Part shown: in pieces, positions 43,831 to 50,949 of the stretch | How positions within the stretch are numbered: the first letter of the stretch is position 1 | How the letters are laid out: every line of letters starts with the position of its first letter | NCBI GenBank assembly: GCA_903903925.1 | Contig: CAIVAU010000183.1 | Coordinates: 64,069-128,068 of the forward strand | Direction of reading: 5' to 3' | Source of the DNA: an uncultured cyanobacterium | GTDB taxonomy: Bacteria; Cyanobacteriota; Cyanobacteriia; Cyanobacteriales; Nostocaceae | Length of the DNA stretch: 64,000 bases | Translations under genes and position numbers: made by a program | The notes under the pieces: generated by a model | Databases searched by the model: none | What the model was told of the DNA's origin: nothing | What the model saw: the letters and a program-made list of their open reading frames with translations, nothing else

Positions 43831-43869
43831 ATGCGTAAAGCCCAAGAAAAACAAGTATTATGCGTTTAG
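43831..43869 (+). pseudogene. Short remnant similar to the start of an AbiEii-like gene
   Basis: ATG and 12 codons read MRKAQEKQVLCV before a stop. Nearly the same opening, MREAQEKQ, occurs at 48580, directly after an AbiEi-like fragment. I infer that both are leftovers of the 5' end of an AbiEii (nucleotidyltransferase toxin) gene. Very short, so uncertain. Confidence 0.35.
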
Positions 43870-43929
43870 AGGTCGCAATATCGCTTATCCTAAGATTAAT
43901 TACCATAACTTGCACGATTTCGTCAACTT

Positions 43930-45000
43930 ATGCTGAGGACACTAAGAATTGAAAATTTTCGTTGTTTCCAAGCTTTCGAGCTTCAGCAGCTTGGCCAGTT
44001 AAACCTGCTTGTTGGTACTAACAATAGTGGTAAAACATCAATCTTAGAAGCTGTTCAACTTCTTAATTCTCAGTCTAATCTCGAATCATTACGAGAAGTA
44101 ATGATTGGTCGGGGTGAATATATCTTAAACGATGAAAGTCCTGGCGGTAGTGAGCTAGATATTCGTCATCTCTTTTATGGTCATGAAATTAATTTAAGTA
44201 GCAATTTTTCAATACTGAGCGACAATTATAACAATAAAGAAGGGATAACTGTATCTGTAGAACACACAAACCCAGTTAGTTTGTTTGAAAACCTACGAGA
44301 GTTTGTATTGGTTATTCGGTGGTTGGGGCAGGAGAATGAAAATGTCAAGCTACCATTATCCTCTAAAGAAGGGTTACCGTTGGATTACGTAAGACGTGTT
44401 CGCAGAGACTTTAAAAATTCAGCAGCCAAAACGCAATTTGTAACATCTTCCTCTTTGACAACCGAGAAAATGATCGAGTTATTTGATCGAGTTGTACTCA
44501 CACCTGAGGAATATCTTGTTACAGAAGCACTCCAGATAATTGAGCCAAGTCTGGAACGTATTGCTTCAGTCGGGTCTGAGACGTATAGATCTACTACCTC
44601 ACGTAGCGGCTTTGTTGTACGGCTTTCCAATGGAGATCAACGTATACCGATTGGCAGTATGGGAGATGGAATTTGGCGAATGTTAGGACTTACATTAGCA
44701 ATTGTTAATGCAAGAAATGGTGTTTTACTAGTTGACGAAATCGACACCGGGCTTCACTTTAGCGCGATGTCTAATATGTGGAGATTAATCTGGAAAACAG
44801 CTAAGCGGCTTAATGTTCAAGTTTTTGCAACAACTCATAATAGTGATTGCTGGACAAGCTTAGCTGCAATTGCAAGCACTGAAAGCCCAAGTGAGGAAGG
44901 TATTACAATTCAACGGATTGAGAAAGGCAAACCGAACAGTATTGTCTTTACCGAACGGCAAGTTGTTATCGCCGCTGAACGAGGAATTGAGGTGCGGTAG
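43930..45000 (+). CDS. OLD-like AAA ATPase (partner of DUF3226)
   Basis: 356 residues. SMC/OLD-type ABC ATPase: Walker A LLVGTNNSGKTSILEAVQLL after the N-terminal RIENFRCFQAFEL strand, signature-like region PIGSMGDGIWRMLGLTLAI, Walker B GVLLVDEIDTGLHFSAMSNM, and the H-loop VFATTHNSDCWTSL. This is the RecF/SMC-like form of the AAA_15/AAA_21 families found in OLD, Gabija and PARIS (AriA) defence proteins. No own TOPRIM domain is fused. The adjacent gene, 3 nt downstream, supplies one. No ribosome-binding site is obvious at this ATG. Probably senses a phage product or DNA. Confidence 0.87.
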   Translation: MLRTLRIENFRCFQAFELQQLGQLNLLVGTNNSGKTSILEAVQLLNSQSNLESLREVMIGRGEYILNDESPGGSELDIRHLFYGHEINLSSNFSILSDNYNNKEGITVSVEHTNPVSLFENLREFVLVIRWLGQENENVKLPLSSKEGLPLDYVRRVRRDFKNSAAKTQFVTSSSLTTEKMIELFDRVVLTPEEYLVTEALQIIEPSLERIASVGSETYRSTTSRSGFVVRLSNGDQRIPIGSMGDGIWRMLGLTLAIVNARNGVLLVDEIDTGLHFSAMSNMWRLIWKTAKRLNVQVFATTHNSDCWTSLAAIASTESPSEEGITIQRIEKGKPNSIVFTERQVVIAAERGIEVR

Positions 45001-45003
45001 AGA

Positions 45004-45654
45004 ATGGTTAGCATTCATCACAATATTCTTCTTGTAGAGGGAAAGCAAGATGTTCGTGTCATACCAGAGCTCATTGAAGCAAATGGTGTGAATTGGGGAA
45101 CAAGGAAAAGCCCAGTTGTATATATTCGTGATTATGACGGCTATCAAAATTTAGTAGATCCAGATGTCATTTCGACTGAATTACAAGCTTCTGGTCTTTC
45201 TGTGCTGGGAATAATGATTGATGCAGATGACAATCCTTTAGGGCGTTGGCAAAGCATTAGAAGTGCCTGTCTGAAGAGTATTCCTGATATTCCAGAGGCT
45301 TTACCAGAAGAAGGTTTGATCCATATCGCCCCTAATGGAATTAAGTTTGGAATTTGGATTATGCCTGATAACAAGATGCGCGGTATGTTAGAGACCTTCT
45401 TGACCTACATGATTCCAATAGAAAGTCAAGCACTTTGGTCGTTTGCTCAAGAAGTAGCCCAAGAGGCAAAAAATAAAGGTGCAGTATTTACAGATCTTCA
45501 TCTTGATAAAGCAAATATTTATACCTGGTTAGCTTGGCAGAATCCTCCAGGACGACAACTACATCAAGCAATTATGGAACGCATTCTGAATCCAAATCAC
45601 CCTAATGCTCAAAGGTTTGTGACTTGGTTTAGGACTTTGTATGGCTTAACTTAA
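45004..45654 (+). CDS. DUF3226 (TOPRIM-like) protein
   Basis: 216 residues. HNILLVEGKQDVRVIPELIE has the Glu of a TOPRIM fold, and SVLGIMIDADDNPLGRWQSI the D-x-D motif. APNGIKFGIWIMPDNKMRGM and the helix rich in Trp (YTWLAWQNPPGRQLHQAIME) complete the DUF3226 pattern. TOPRIM proteins act as nucleases or primase-like enzymes. With the ATPase gene 3 nt upstream it forms a two-gene unit that looks like the ATPase plus TOPRIM architecture of PARIS (AriA/AriB, DUF4435) and OLD systems. A role in phage defence is an inference. Confidence 0.85.
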   Translation: MVSIHHNILLVEGKQDVRVIPELIEANGVNWGTRKSPVVYIRDYDGYQNLVDPDVISTELQASGLSVLGIMIDADDNPLGRWQSIRSACLKSIPDIPEALPEEGLIHIAPNGIKFGIWIMPDNKMRGMLETFLTYMIPIESQALWSFAQEVAQEAKNKGAVFTDLHLDKANIYTWLAWQNPPGRQLHQAIMERILNPNHPNAQRFVTWFRTLYGLT

Positions 45655-45849
45655 TTTCAAAAAACGACTGCCGAACGCTGTGTTTCTCCAATCCCAACTC
45701 TGAATAATTGGTGGAACAGGGGGTGTAGCAATCACTACCAGCCAGGAAGTTGCCGCCAGCGCCATTGCGGTTACGTCCGTCTGTCCGTATGCTTTAATTT
45801 CAGTAGCGACAGCTTGGGGGACAATAATTTCTGGACTGACTATCTGCAA
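45646..45849 (-). pseudogene. PIN-domain protein (DUF3368-like) fragment
   Basis: 67-residue frame that begins close to EIIVPQAVATEIKAYGQTDV and continues TSWLVVIATPPVPPIIQSWD. This is the N-terminal third to half of DUF3368 PIN-like proteins (IVPQAVAEEIKAKG, PPVP motifs). The first catalytic Asp region upstream and the C-terminal half are missing. It overlaps the 3' end of the DUF3226 gene on the opposite strand by 9 nt. Confidence 0.6.
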
Positions 45850-46025
45850 TAGGTGGAGAAGCCACCCTTGGTCAAAAAAATCAGTGGGGATGTGTTAGAG
45901 CCTTCTAGTACGTAGCCGCTAGTTTTGCTGGATTTACTAGGGGTTTCTTCATCGTCTTCGTCGTCGGCTTCGGCTTCGGTTTCGTTGGTGTTATCAGTGC
46001 TACCAGTGATCACCAAATCATTCAA
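45840..46025 (-). pseudogene. Acidic coding-like fragment
   Basis: 61-residue frame: NDLVITGSTDNTNETEAEAD, DEDDEETPSKSSKTSGYVLE. A strongly acidic low-complexity middle. Not recognised. It abuts the PIN fragment with a 10-nt overlap, so the two look like unrelated remnants joined by deletion. Confidence 0.3.
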
Positions 46026-46031
46026 AAAATC

Positions 46032-46622
46032 TTAATTTTCACCACTTTCAGCAAAATTTACTTGCTCGTAAAGTTCATTTAGTGGAATTTGAAAATCAAT
46101 TGTCTGGAGTGATAAAATTGTAGATTCACCTTCAAGTTCAGTAAACGACCATTGACCTACCGCAGTTTTCACATACTGCATCACATGATAATTATATTGG
46201 TCAATTAAAATATATTCTTTAAATTCGGGGATAGAACGATAATACAAAAACTTGTCACCTTGGTCATAATTTTGAGTTGATTTAGATAAAACTTCCGCAA
46301 TTAGTGAGGGATTCATTAGGGTAGTCGTATTTGTTCCCGTATAAACAGGTTGTCCTTGAATTACCATCACATCTGGATATGTATGCTGCCGATACTTCGG
46401 TATCCACAACCGCACATCACCGATGTAAACATCATAATTCTTGCCTCTCAAAGCAAACTTTAGGTAGGCATAAAAGTTGCCGGCAATTTTATTATGATTT
46501 GTAGTGCCACCTGTCGTCGGAACGATTTCTCCATTACGGTATTCACTTTTATATTCAGCCTTTTCTTCAAGTTCTAAATACTCTTCAGGTGTGTAATAGC
46601 GTTTTTGTGTTTCTAACTGCAT
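46032..46622 (-). CDS. Uma2 family protein (PD-(D/E)XK fold, DUF820)
   Basis: 196 residues: YTPEEYLELEEKAEYKSEYR then NGEIVPTTGGTTNHNKIAGN; VYIGDVRLWIPKYRQHTYPD then VMVIQGQPVYTGTNTTTLMN; SLIAEVLSKSTQNYDQGDKF then FLYYRSIPEFKEYILIDQYN. All Uma2 landmarks (YPDVMV, E-V-L-S, Y-R-x-I-x-x-x-x-E-Y-x-L-I) are present. Complete and intact. The third full Uma2 gene in this window. It lies 11 nt downstream of the helicase remnant (same strand). Confidence 0.9.
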   Translation of the reverse strand: MQLETQKRYYTPEEYLELEEKAEYKSEYRNGEIVPTTGGTTNHNKIAGNFYAYLKFALRGKNYDVYIGDVRLWIPKYRQHTYPDVMVIQGQPVYTGTNTTTLMNPSLIAEVLSKSTQNYDQGDKFLYYRSIPEFKEYILIDQYNYHVMQYVKTAVGQWSFTELEGESTILSLQTIDFQIPLNELYEQVNFAESGEN

Positions 46623-46633
46623 AAAGATACCAC

Positions 46634-47326
46634 CTATTCTTGTGCTGCTAATATTTTTTGGGCAGAAACGTGATAATGTTCAATCTTAACGAGAGCCTCC
46701 CACTCCAATCGTACTGGGTCTTGAATAACGTGAACTTCTGGAATTAAAGCGCAATTAAACACAACATACAACCAATAGTCCTGCTTTAACCGTTCAGCCG
46801 TCTTATACTCATTAGTCGTCAGCGCCACCTCACCAACTGTAGACCGTCCCTTAACTTCAATAAACCGCACAACTATAGCTGTTTCTGGGTCTTCTGGGTG
46901 GGGTTGGCGCGAAATTAGGTCAAAACCGCGATTTTCCTTCTCTACACTCACCACCTTCCAGCCCCTAGCCTCTTCATGGGCAATTACCGCCTCGACTGCA
47001 AGGCGTTCAATTTCATCATTGCTAACCATTGACGCAATCTCCGGTGAAGAACGTTCTGGGTGTGGCAAAACCCAAGCGCATCCGTGATGGCGAATATCCG
47101 TGATGGTACAGCTACCCTCCTGTTGCAATTCCTCCCGTCGCTGTTCCAGTCGTGCATTTAACTCAAACAAACGGTCTTCTGACTGCTTGATGCGTCCGTC
47201 CAACCCCGATTCCTTAGAACCTGATTCCTTCTGTTCGATCAACTCAGCAAAAAGTTTTTCTCCCAACTTATATGCCAAGGTTTTATCATCGGAACTATAG
47301 GCACTCATCTTATGTGCCTCGTCCAC
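46634..47326 (-). pseudogene. Helicase remnant with DEAH box and C-terminal DUF3883 domain
   Basis: 230 residues. The start is in the middle of a helicase motif II: WDLIIVDEAHKMSAYSSDDK upstream and into the frame, then KTLAYKLGEKLF. It then skips directly to a coiled-coil (KQSEDRLFELNARLEQRREE) and a DUF3883-type domain (VIAHEEARGWKVVSVEKENR, RFIEVKGRSTVGEVALTTNE) with a D-x-x-x, E-V-K nuclease-like motif. A complete SNF2/DEAH helicase of this type would be over 900 residues. ATPase motifs I, Ia and III to VI are absent, and an in-frame TGA lies about 60 nt upstream of the GTG. A deletion has removed both the front and the middle. Confidence 0.7.
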
Positions 47327-47405
47327 GATGATTAAATCCCAGTTACTCCTTAATAAACGCCAATTCCATCAAAAGTCCCAAAAGTCCAATTAGGAAAAAA
47401 AAGAG

Positions 47406-47654
47406 ATGACACAGACAAATCTTGAGTCTCGTAACGGCAAGGAGAGCGAATTCTCTCAGTGGGGAAAGGAGCTTGAACGACTAGCACAAGAAGGCGTGAA
47501 GAAAGAAATTACCAATCATATTGTGAATGGTCGTCCAATTTTTTACTCAAGGCTTGGTGTACCCATTATGGAATTACCAGATGGTCGTTGCTTTGAATAT
47601 CGACCGAGGAAAGACAGAACACGAGAAATCATCCGCGAAGTTCCTTGTCGATGA
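47406..47654 (+). CDS. Putative antitoxin paired with a zeta-type toxin
   Basis: 82 residues: MTQTNLESRNGKESEFSQWG then KELERLAQEGVKKEITNHIV and IFYSRLGVPIMELPDGRCFE. No known domain visible. The C-terminal end is basic (RPRKDRTREIIREVPCR). It overlaps the zeta-like gene by 10 nt, the typical arrangement in which a small protein neutralises a toxin. The helical middle is a candidate toxin-binding part. A 30-bp stretch of the gene (47491-47520) is duplicated at 48603-48632. Antitoxin function rests on context only. Confidence 0.65.
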   Translation: MTQTNLESRNGKESEFSQWGKELERLAQEGVKKEITNHIVNGRPIFYSRLGVPIMELPDGRCFEYRPRKDRTREIIREVPCR

Positions 47655-48253
47655 CAGAACCAAAACCTACCCTAACCATAATTGCCGGACCTAATGGATC
47701 AGGCAAAAGTACGTTTACTCGAGCCACTCAAGAGGCGTTACGAGTTCCAGTTATTGATCCCGATCAAGAAGCACGGTTGTTTCGACCTGATGCCCCAGAA
47801 GCAGCAGCAATAGTTGGCGGAAGACAAGCAATAAAACGTGCTCGTGCTTACGTGGCAAACAACGAGAGTTTTGCAGCAGAAACTACATTATCAGGTAATA
47901 CGTATCTGCGGATAATGGCAGAGGTCAAGCAAAAAGGATGGCAAGTCAACCTCATCTATATTGGAATCGACAACGTGCAAACTAGCGTAGAGCGTGTAGC
48001 TCAAAGAGTTGCACAAGGGGGACACAACGTACCAGAAGAGGACATTCGGCGTAGATACGCACGCAGCCTAGCTAATTTACCCGCAGCGCTACAGCAGGCT
48101 GACCACAGCTTAATCTTTGATAATTCGACAATAAAAGGGCATCGACAAATACTAACCATTGAAAATAGAAGAGTTACCCAAAAAGCTCCTGAGCTACCTG
48201 AATGGATAAAAACCGTGCTACCCCAAGAAATTCTCGCAGAGAACCAGAGCTAA
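47645..48253 (+). CDS. Zeta-toxin family protein (P-loop kinase)
   Basis: 202 residues. TLTIIAGPNGSGKSTFTRAT is the Walker A of zeta/PezT-like kinases, followed by VIDPDQEARLFRPDAPEAAA with the acidic residues in the substrate loop. SFAAETTLSGNTYLRIMAEV is the zeta-specific region where Glu and Thr contact the sugar substrate. NLIYIGIDNVQTSVERVAQR and VPEEDIRRRYARSLANLPAA follow (R-x-R lid). Zeta toxins phosphorylate UDP-GlcNAc and so block cell-wall synthesis; some members act otherwise. Full-length and intact. It overlaps its putative antitoxin by 10 nt. Confidence 0.88.
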   Translation: MSMTEPKPTLTIIAGPNGSGKSTFTRATQEALRVPVIDPDQEARLFRPDAPEAAAIVGGRQAIKRARAYVANNESFAAETTLSGNTYLRIMAEVKQKGWQVNLIYIGIDNVQTSVERVAQRVAQGGHNVPEEDIRRRYARSLANLPAALQQADHSLIFDNSTIKGHRQILTIENRRVTQKAPELPEWIKTVLPQEILAENQS

Positions 48254-48260
48254 TCAATAA

Positions 48261-48587
48261 GCTAAAGATGATGGCTGTTTGATTGGTGGAGAACTGGGGG
48301 CTGCATTTGCTATATCGTATCTACACCCACAAAGCGCTACGTTGCACGTCGAGGATAATTATCGGGCGATCGCCACCAAACTTAAGCTGAAACCTAGCCA
48401 CGAAGGAGAAATTATTTTTCTAAAACAGTTTGCTCACCAGAATTTCTGGAATGACAACCGACCCGATCATCTTGCCGATCAATTACTCATTCATGCTGAA
48501 CTGCTGAGAGAAAATAATGACCGACGCAGGGAAACTGCTGAGCGTCTTTTCAGCAAGTACATAGAAGATAGGCAAAACAATGCGTGA
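48261..48587 (+). pseudogene. C-terminal remnant of an AbiEi-like antitoxin
   Basis: The frame, open from 48261 with no usual start, reads KDDGCLIGGELGAAFAISYL then HPQSATLHVEDNYRAIATKL, FLKQFAHQNFWNDNRPDHLA then DQLLIHAELLRENNDRRRET. The G-G-E-L-G-A-A and the DPLLIHAELL-type helix are the C-terminal signature of type IV antitoxins (AbiEi). The N-terminal winged helix is missing, and an in-frame TAA lies just before 48261. The stop TGA overlaps the next ATG (48580) as in an intact AbiEi-AbiEii operon, so this was probably once such a system. Confidence 0.65.
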
Positions 48588-48633
48588 AGCCCAAGAAAAA
48601 CAAAGGCGTGAAAAAAGAAATTATCAATCATAG
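48580..48633 (+). pseudogene. AbiEii-like leader fused to a copy of the antitoxin gene fragment
   Basis: MREAQEKQ, the presumed first eight codons of an AbiEii toxin, then run into 48603-48632, a 28 of 30 match to 47491-47520 of the zeta antitoxin gene. After 18 codons the frame stops. It is the joint of two deleted genes. Confidence 0.5.
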
Positions 48634-48756
48634 GGAAAACCTAAAACCGCTAGGAATGAAAAGGCAATACCAGTATATTTAACGAAGCCATCTGTAAATA
48701 TTTTGCATTATAAACGTTATTGACTAACCTAGCGTCAAGTTTTGTGAGGGTTAAGG

Positions 48757-50949
48757 GTGCAGAATTTCTCAGACTGGCTGATAGCAGGTTCACTTACATT
48801 TGCGGTAGGTGCAACAGCATCCTTTCTTATCCCAGGGGGAGGGGCAAGTGGAGCGTTGCTAGGAAGCACTGCAGGAGCAGTTCTGGGAGCAGCTATTTCG
48901 AGTAAACTACAAGACGAGCAACAAAGGGAAACAGTAGCTCATCTGAAGGATTTAGAGAAGCAGGTAGCTAAACAAGACGAGTGGGAAAGGATAAAAGCAG
49001 AACTACCAACTTTGGCACAAAGAGTAAAAGAACTCCGAAAAGCGCAAATAGACCTAGCAAGAGTTGAAGGGCAATTTGTTCAGAAGCAAGCAGAATTGCA
49101 GCAGATAGAGCAGAGATTAACAACTTTCAATCAGCAAAAGGAAGAACTAGAGCGACGAATTACTGCAATAAACCAACAACAACCGAACTTGTCTAACCTT
49201 GAACAACTGCAAGTACAAATTGAGCAGTTCAAGCTAAATAAAAGTGGGTTAGAAGGTCAAATTAATGCTCTAAGTTCTCAAATTGAGTCTCTAGAAACAC
49301 AGAAGCGATCGCTCCTCAGCATTGAGTCAGAATTTGTTGCTAAAACAGCACAGTTAAAGTCACTCAACCAACAGATCCAAGACCTAGAAACTAAATCTCA
49401 GCAACTGGAAAAACGAGCAGTTGAACTGGAATTGTTGCGAGTTACCTATGATGGGCTGTTCAGCCAGAAACAAAGCTTTGAAGAACGAGTTAATCAGCTA
49501 AGACCGGAGATAGACAGACTAGAAGCTGAAAAACAGCGCATCTTGCAAGCAATTAAAGAAAACCAGCAAGAGTATCAAAGAATTGAAGAATTGCGGCAAA
49601 TATTACGGGGTATCAATATTCAAATTACAGAGAAAGAGTCGCGATTAAGAGAAATGGAAAGAGAAATTCAGCATTTGAATGGCATCAAAGCTGGAATAGA
49701 AGAAAATATTGCTCGTCTAAACCAAGAAAAAGAGGAACTGCAAGAAGAAATCAAACGATTACAGGGAGAAATAGACAATCTGCAAAATAGTTCCGAAGTC
49801 GCATTACGAGCGCTGAGAGAACCTCTCTGGTCGAATTTACCACATACGAAGTGGAGCAGCAACAGCACAAGCCTTGGCGAACAGGAGTTTTTAGAAGATT
49901 TTATTAGATATATTCAATCCCAAGGATTAGCTTTTCCGAAGCGAGTCATTCACGCATTCCATACCTCGCTAAAAGTGCAGGATATTTCAGCTTTAGTTAT
50001 CTTAGCTGGAATTAGCGGCACTGGAAAAAGCGAACTGCCACAGCGATACGCTAATTACGTTGGGGCGCAGTTGTTGACTCTAGCTGTACAGCCTCGCTGG
50101 GATTCTCCTCAAGATTTGCAAGGTTTTTATAACTATGTAGAGAAAAAGTTTAAGCCGACTGATTTGATGCGGGGACTGTATCAATATAATCACGATTCTG
50201 CTATGAGAGATCGAATGGTGATTGTGTTGCTGGATGAGATGAATTTGGCACGAGTTGAATATTACTTTAGCGAGTTTCTTTCTAAATTAGAGACTCGTCG
50301 AAGCCGTTCGACCTATTTAGAAATCGATGTTGGTAGCTTACCACTCAAGGATGAGGAACGTAAGCTCAAAATTCCCCCAGAATTCTTGTTTGTAGGAACA
50401 ATGAATGAGGATGAGACTACCCAGTCTTTATCTGATAAGGTACTAGACAGAGCGAATGTTATCACTTTTGGTAAACCACAAACATTGCAATTGTGCCAAG
50501 ATAATCAAGGTCCAAATGGTAATACTAGACCTTCAGGATACTTGACTTATTCTGTTTTTCGAGACTGGATAAAAATCCCCAAACCCAATTCTGAAGTCGT
50601 AGAGTCGATTAAATCTTATCTTGATAGAACGAATCAAGTCATGGAAAAAATGGGGCATCCTTTTGCCCATCGTGTCTATCAGTCGATTACTCAGTATGTG
50701 GTGAATTATCCAACGGTAGAGTCAGCAGAGTTTAAGTTTGCCCTTGCAGATCAATTTGGGCAAAAACTTTTACCCAAGTTGCGGGGAGTGATGATTGATG
50801 AAGTTCACGAAGAATTGGAAGAACTGAAGCAAATTATTACAGAAATTGGCGATAATCCCTTGATAGAAGCATTTAGTAAAGCGTGTGAAGGGCGTTACGG
50901 ACAATTTCATTGGCAAGGATTAGTTTATCAGGATGAACCAGTAAGATGA
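48757..50949 (+). CDS. McrB-type AAA+ ATPase with N-terminal membrane-like segment and long coiled coil
   Basis: 730 residues from GTG 48757; no ATG in frame upstream. Residues 8-50 are a glycine/alanine-rich hydrophobic segment (LIAGSLTFAVGATASFLIPG then GAVLGAAISSKL), probably a membrane anchor or glycine-zipper. Residues about 55-350 form a continuous coiled coil (QLRPEIDRLEAEKQRILQAI). The AAA+ domain has Walker A VILAGISGTGKSELPQ (about 412-428), Walker B IVLLDEMNLARVEYYF (about 487-500), and sensor motif FVGTMNEDETTQSLSDKVLD, where the McrB N-x-x-D GTPase signature is altered (NEDE). The S-E-F-L-S-K-L-E segment after motif B is typical of McrB-like AAA+ partnered with DUF2357. It opens the five-gene operon. 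Confidence 0.88.
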   Translation: MQNFSDWLIAGSLTFAVGATASFLIPGGGASGALLGSTAGAVLGAAISSKLQDEQQRETVAHLKDLEKQVAKQDEWERIKAELPTLAQRVKELRKAQIDLARVEGQFVQKQAELQQIEQRLTTFNQQKEELERRITAINQQQPNLSNLEQLQVQIEQFKLNKSGLEGQINALSSQIESLETQKRSLLSIESEFVAKTAQLKSLNQQIQDLETKSQQLEKRAVELELLRVTYDGLFSQKQSFEERVNQLRPEIDRLEAEKQRILQAIKENQQEYQRIEELRQILRGINIQITEKESRLREMEREIQHLNGIKAGIEENIARLNQEKEELQEEIKRLQGEIDNLQNSSEVALRALREPLWSNLPHTKWSSNSTSLGEQEFLEDFIRYIQSQGLAFPKRVIHAFHTSLKVQDISALVILAGISGTGKSELPQRYANYVGAQLLTLAVQPRWDSPQDLQGFYNYVEKKFKPTDLMRGLYQYNHDSAMRDRMVIVLLDEMNLARVEYYFSEFLSKLETRRSRSTYLEIDVGSLPLKDEERKLKIPPEFLFVGTMNEDETTQSLSDKVLDRANVITFGKPQTLQLCQDNQGPNGNTRPSGYLTYSVFRDWIKIPKPNSEVVESIKSYLDRTNQVMEKMGHPFAHRVYQSITQYVVNYPTVESAEFKFALADQFGQKLLPKLRGVMIDEVHEELEELKQIITEIGDNPLIEAFSKACEGRYGQFHWQGLVYQDEPVR

